DNA of 18,947 bases from Acidimicrobiia bacterium (lineage in GTDB: Bacteria; Actinomycetota; Acidimicrobiia; Spongiisociales; UBA5794). Numbering within the stretch: the stretch's first letter is position 1; each line of letters starts with the position of its first letter. Below the pieces are notes generated by a model. The model saw only the letters and a program-made list of their open reading frames with translations. It was not told where the DNA came from and searched no databases. Both the position numbers and the translations under genes were made by a program. Positions 15,817-18,947 of this stretch are shown here, one piece after another. The stretch lies in NCBI GenBank assembly GCA_013001485.1, contig JABDMN010000239.1:1-18947 (forward strand). Reading direction: 5' to 3'.

Positions 15817-16388
15817 CAGTCCTCCTCGCGGCGACTCGGCACCCATTCGGCCTCAGTCGCTCTGGCCAGCATGTACAGGAAGTCGGCGAGGCGGTTCAGG
15901 TAGGGCACGACCTCGCTGTCGTCGGTCGCGGCGGCAATGGCCCTTCGCTCTGCGCGCCGGACGACCGTTCGGGCGACGTCGATGGCGGCCGCCAGCGGCG
16001 AACCGCCCGGCACCACGAACCCGGTCGGCATTCCGACTCCGGCCTCGATCTCGTCGATCATCGTCTCCAGCCTGGCCGTCATGTCGGGCGTGACCAGCGC
16101 CACTCCTGGTTCGAGCTTGTGGCGGTTGTCGGGAGCGGTAGCCAGCTCAGCGCCGACGACAAACAGTTCCCGTTGCACCTCGAGCAGGATCTCGGCGATC
16201 TGGTCGTGATCGGTGTCGGGTTTCTCGCCCAACGGCTCGCGACCCGCCTCGGCTCGCGCCGCTCCCAGGGCGGCCACGGCCTCGTCGACCGTTCCATAGG
16301 CCTCCGGCCCGGCCGCATCTTTCGACACCCGGCCGCCATAGAACAGGCCGGTCGTGCCGTCGTCACCAGTCTTTGTGTAGATCTTCAC
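15816..16388 (-). CDS. pduO: Cob(I)alamin adenosyltransferase, PduO/MMAB type
   Basis: This 190-residue enzyme transfers adenosyl from ATP to cob(I)alamin to make adenosylcobalamin, the cofactor of methylmalonyl-CoA mutase. The family's ATP-binding N-terminus is clear in YTKTGDDGTTGLFYGGRVSKD, followed by YGTVDE. The trimer/active-site motifs FVVPGGSPLAA (124-134), VARTVVRRAERR (138-149) and YLNRLADFLYMLAR (163-176) are all present. The length is normal for the family. The start is GTG 16388, giving MKIYTKTG as in homologues. The stop overlaps the pepA start by one base. The mutase that would use its product is 12 kb away in the same window, which fits a propionate/B12 theme without a shared operon. 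Confidence 0.94.
   Translation of the reverse strand: MKIYTKTGDDGTTGLFYGGRVSKDAAGPEAYGTVDEAVAALGAARAEAGREPLGEKPDTDHDQIAEILLEVQRELFVVGAELATAPDNRHKLEPGVALVTPDMTARLETMIDEIEAGVGMPTGFVVPGGSPLAAAIDVARTVVRRAERRAIAAATDDSEVVPYLNRLADFLYMLARATEAEWVPSRREED
15821..15827 (-). promoter_or_regulatory. Ribosome binding site for pepA, inside the adenosyltransferase gene
   Basis: On the mRNA strand GAGGAGG lies four bases before the ATG at 15816 and encodes the last Arg-Glu-Glu-Asp codons of the upstream gene. With the TGATG overlap it decides the pepA start and implies translational coupling. Confidence 0.75.
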
Positions 16389-16409
16389 GGTGCGAGAGCC
16401 TAGGCCCGA

Positions 16410-17108
16410 TCAGACACTGACCAGCGCCCGCCCCACCACGGCGACGCCAAGGGCTGTGAGGACGGCCAGGTACGACAGGCCCGTCGCTGCCATGACGCCT
16501 GTGTACGAGGGCTCCCGCAGAGCACCCCACACTCCCGCCATGAGCAGCGCCGTCATTGCTGCCAGGCCCACGAAAGCCCAGCCGAAGATCTCGTCGCCGC
16601 TACCCCATGACAGGGCACCGTCGAGCGCCAGCGCACCGACATCGGCACCGACGCCGATCAGCCCGACGGCAGCGAGGCGAAACAGAGCCCACCGCGGCAT
16701 TTGCGGGTCCACGAGGTACCAGTGGCCAAGCACCATCTCGGCGGTGATTGCCCCGAGGAAGAGTGCCCCAGTGACCACTGGAACCAGCGGCGAGTCGGCG
16801 GTTGCGCCGACCGCGTAGGCCACCGCCGCTGCAGCGAGAGCGACCACGGGTGCCCTTGTCGGCCCCGAGCTCCACACGAGATAGGCGGCTGCGACGGTGA
16901 ACCCGACGCCAATCCAAGCCCACAGCGAGCCACCGGCCAGAGCTGCTCCGACCCCGAAGAGGAGGACCACGGACGACGCCAGCCACGTGTAGCCGACACC
17001 AACCACCCGCCACGCGACAACCGCAGCAGTAGCCGCGACGAGACCAGCTGCCCACATGCCGAGCACGAGAGCCGGTGAGAGGTCTACGAGGTCTCCCCAG
17101 CGAGCCAC
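16410..17108 (-). CDS. Polytopic membrane protein of unknown function
   Basis: I do not recognise this protein. The 232 residues are mostly Ala, Val, Leu and Gly in about seven or eight hydrophobic helices (roughly 12-32, 38-58, 62-79, 86-103, 108-127, 142-162, 174-195 and 204-228). The one striking polar motif is [16 protein letters not shown] (125-140), where a His in a loop or helix end might bind a cofactor or metal. It is followed by [20 protein letters not shown]. The GTG start at 17108 overlaps the transketolase end by 25 bases. GTG 17066 and ATG 17054 are in frame and would start nearer the first helix; no strong ribosome binding site separates them. The stop is 21 bases before the adenosyltransferase start, so tkt, this gene, the adenosyltransferase and pepA probably form one transcript. 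Confidence 0.75.
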   Translation of the reverse strand: MARWGDLVDLSPALVLGMWAAGLVAATAAVVAWRVVGVGYTWLASSVVLLFGVGAALAGGSLWAWIGVGFTVAAAYLVWSSGPTRAPVVALAAAAVAYAVGATADSPLVPVVTGALFLGAITAEMVLGHWYLVDPQMPRWALFRLAAVGLIGVGADVGALALDGALSWGSGDEIFGWAFVGLAAMTALLMAGVWGALREPSYTGVMAATGLSYLAVLTALGVAVVGRALVSV

Positions 17109-18947
17109 CCGGCGACGCGGTCAGCGACAGCAGTCGGGGTCAGTCCGTACTGCTCGGCGAGGACCGTGTGCGGAGCGGAGGCTCCGTAGTGGTCGATGCC
17201 CATCGTCAGGCCTCCCTTGGTGATGCGATCCCATCCCCAGGTCGTTCCGGCCTCGACGCTGGCAACGGGACCATCGCCCAGCACCGATTGGCGGTAGTCC
17301 GCCGGTTGCTCGAGGAACGCCTCGACGCACGGCATCGACACCACTCTCAGATCGATGTCCCGATCGGCAAGAAGGGCTGCGGCTTCGAGAGCCACCCAGA
17401 CCTCCGAGCCCGTCGCCACGAGGGCCGCGTTCGAGCCGTCGCGCAGCGTGTAGCCGCCGCGAGCGACGCCGCCGTTCGGCCGCTCGAGCACAGGCACTCC
17501 CTGTCTGGTCAACACGATTGCGCTCGGCCCGTCGACCCGATTGATCGCGGCTTGCCACGCTTCAGCCGTCTCGGTGGCATCGGCAGGTCGATACACATGA
17601 AGGCCCGGGATCGCCCGCAGAGCAGAGAGGTGCTCGATGGGCTGGTGAGTTGGGCCGTCCTCACCGAGGAACACGGAGTCGTGAGTCCAGACCCAGATCG
17701 AAGGGATCTCCATCAAACCGGACAGCCGGACCGAGGCCCGCATGTAGTCCGAGAAGGTCAAGAAGGTGGCACCAAACGCGCGAAGGCCTCCGTGGAGCAC
17801 GATGCCGTTGACGGCGGCCGCCATCCCGTGCTCACGGATGCCGAAGTGGAAGTTGCGACCCTCGGGATGATCGGCAGTGAATGACCCGGAGCCATCGATG
17901 AACGTGTTGGTCGATGGCGTGAGATCGGCCGAACCACCGACGAGGTCGAGGCGAGCCGCAGCGATCTCGTTGAGCGCCGCTGAGGAAGCCTTGCGGGTGG
18001 CGAGGGATGACCCGACGTCGAAGGCAGGCCCATCTAGCGACACGTCCTGCGGCGACCAGAAGTCGCTCCATCGTCCAGCCACCTCGGCGTCCGAGGCAAA
18101 CACTCCGTCTCTCCGTGACTCCCAGGCTCGCCGGGCGTCTCGACCACGATCCATGGCAAGAGAGAAGAACTCGTAGACCTCGTCTGGCACATGGAACGGC
18201 GGGGCGTCCCAACCCATCAACTCTTTCACGAGAGCGATCTCATCGTCACCCAGCGGGCTGCCGTGCACCGACGACGTGTCCTGCTTGTTCGGAGATCCGT
18301 GGCCGATGTGGGTCTTGCACGAGATGAGTGACGGGTGATCGGCAACAGCAAGTGCCTCCCGGATTGCCTGCTCGACAGCGCGACGGTCATGACCATCAAC
18401 GGTCGTCGTGTGCCACCCGTAGGAGTCGAACCGCTTGGGGACATCCTCGGAGAAGGCGAGATCGGTGCTGCCGTCGATCGTGATGCCGTTGTCGTCGTAG
18501 AGATACACGATGCGGCCCAGACCGAGATGACCCGCGATGGAAGCGGCCTCGGAGGACACGCCCTCCATCAGGTCCCCGTCGGAGACGAACCCGTACGTGT
18601 GGTGGTTGACGAGCTCCGAACCGAAGACTGATCGCAGGTGTCGTTCGGCGATAGCCATGCCGACGCCGTTGCCGAAACCCTGGCCAAGGGGCCCGGTTGT
18701 CGTTTCGATCCCTCGAGCGAGATCCCGCTCGGGATGGCCGGGAGTGCGGGACCCCCACTGGCGGAAGTCGCGGAGCTGATCGAGCTGGAGATCGAACCCA
18801 GACAGGTGGAGGAGCGAATACAGGAGCATCGACCCGTGACCGTTGGACAGCACGAAGCGGTCACGATCGGGCCAGTCAGGGACGTCAGGGTCGACGTTGA
18901 GGAACTGAGACCACAGGACGACGGCGATGTCGGCCATACCCATCGGC
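17084..18947 (-). CDS. tkt: Transketolase (5' end beyond the window)
   Basis: This thiamine-diphosphate enzyme moves two-carbon units between sugar phosphates in the non-oxidative pentose phosphate pathway. The frame is open to the window edge and the first visible codons read [12 protein letters not shown], the usual sequence about 30-40 residues into transketolase, so the true start is outside. Visible motifs, numbered from the first Met (18943), are [20 protein letters not shown] with [12 protein letters not shown], the cofactor site [19 protein letters not shown] (121-139) with Asn152 and [15 protein letters not shown], and in the second domain [40 protein letters not shown] and the C-terminal domain [15 protein letters not shown]. 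It ends [14 protein letters not shown]. No defect is seen. It heads the minus-strand run towards pepA. Confidence 0.95.
   Translation of the reverse strand, partial: PMGMADIAVVLWSQFLNVDPDVPDWPDRDRFVLSNGHGSMLLYSLLHLSGFDLQLDQLRDFRQWGSRTPGHPERDLARGIETTTGPLGQGFGNGVGMAIAERHLRSVFGSELVNHHTYGFVSDGDLMEGVSSEAASIAGHLGLGRIVYLYDDNGITIDGSTDLAFSEDVPKRFDSYGWHTTTVDGHDRRAVEQAIREALAVADHPSLISCKTHIGHGSPNKQDTSSVHGSPLGDDEIALVKELMGWDAPPFHVPDEVYEFFSLAMDRGRDARRAWESRRDGVFASDAEVAGRWSDFWSPQDVSLDGPAFDVGSSLATRKASSAALNEIAAARLDLVGGSADLTPSTNTFIDGSGSFTADHPEGRNFHFGIREHGMAAAVNGIVLHGGLRAFGATFLTFSDYMRASVRLSGLMEIPSIWVWTHDSVFLGEDGPTHQPIEHLSALRAIPGLHVYRPADATETAEAWQAAINRVDGPSAIVLTRQGVPVLERPNGGVARGGYTLRDGSNAALVATGSEVWVALEAAALLADRDIDLRVVSMPCVEAFLEQPADYRQSVLGDGPVASVEAGTTWGWDRITKGGLTMGIDHYGASAPHTVLAEQYGLTPTAVADRVAGWLAGETS

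Overview
The window is gene-dense, high-GC DNA (GC-rich third codon positions by eye), with short or negative intergenic gaps. It looks like a free-living actinobacterium. An Acidimicrobiia-type lineage is my best guess, an inference from gene content: coenzyme-B12 methylmalonyl-CoA metabolism, an actinobacterial-style SpoIID/LytB protein with its GHG motif at the N-terminus, and a class A penicillin-binding protein with PASTA-like modules. I see no phage, insertion sequence, CRISPR, rRNA or tRNA. Most of the window is chromosomal housekeeping DNA.

Layout. At 1-3.6 kb lie the 3' end of a biotin-dependent acyl-CoA carboxylase alpha chain (+), a flavin disulfide-reductase-family oxidoreductase (-) and a methylmalonyl-CoA mutase large chain without B12 domain (-). 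A short divergent control region (3603-3683) leads to a class A PBP (+), an ABC exporter (+) and, convergent with it, a small hypothetical gene (-). An AT-rich divergent region with an inverted repeat (8381-8505) precedes a sirtuin (+) and a rhodanese-MoeB fusion (+). Next come a large secreted SpoIID/LytB protein with four Cys-bearing repeats (+) and a convergent secreted CAP-domain protein with a Pro/Glu tail (-). A minus-strand run closes the window: transketolase (5' end cut off), polytopic membrane protein, cob(I)alamin adenosyltransferase and leucyl aminopeptidase.

How genes may work together. The carboxylase (propionyl-CoA to methylmalonyl-CoA), the mutase (to succinyl-CoA) and the adenosyltransferase (makes AdoCbl) form much of a propionate assimilation route, although they are not in one operon. 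The B12-binding partner subunit, epimerase and mutase chaperone are not in the window. The PBP, SpoIID/LytB and CAP proteins form a cell-envelope group.

Most worth a second look: (i) four tandem domains with a conserved CGET core and a terminal Cys in the SpoIID/LytB protein; (ii) three tandem inverted repeats in the CAP-gene leader, one presenting the ribosome binding site in its loop; (iii) a probable one-base frameshift at the 5' end of the mutase gene; (iv) an N-terminal rhodanese on a MoeB-type enzyme; (v) an oxidoreductase that has lost one redox cysteine but kept the His/Glu pair.
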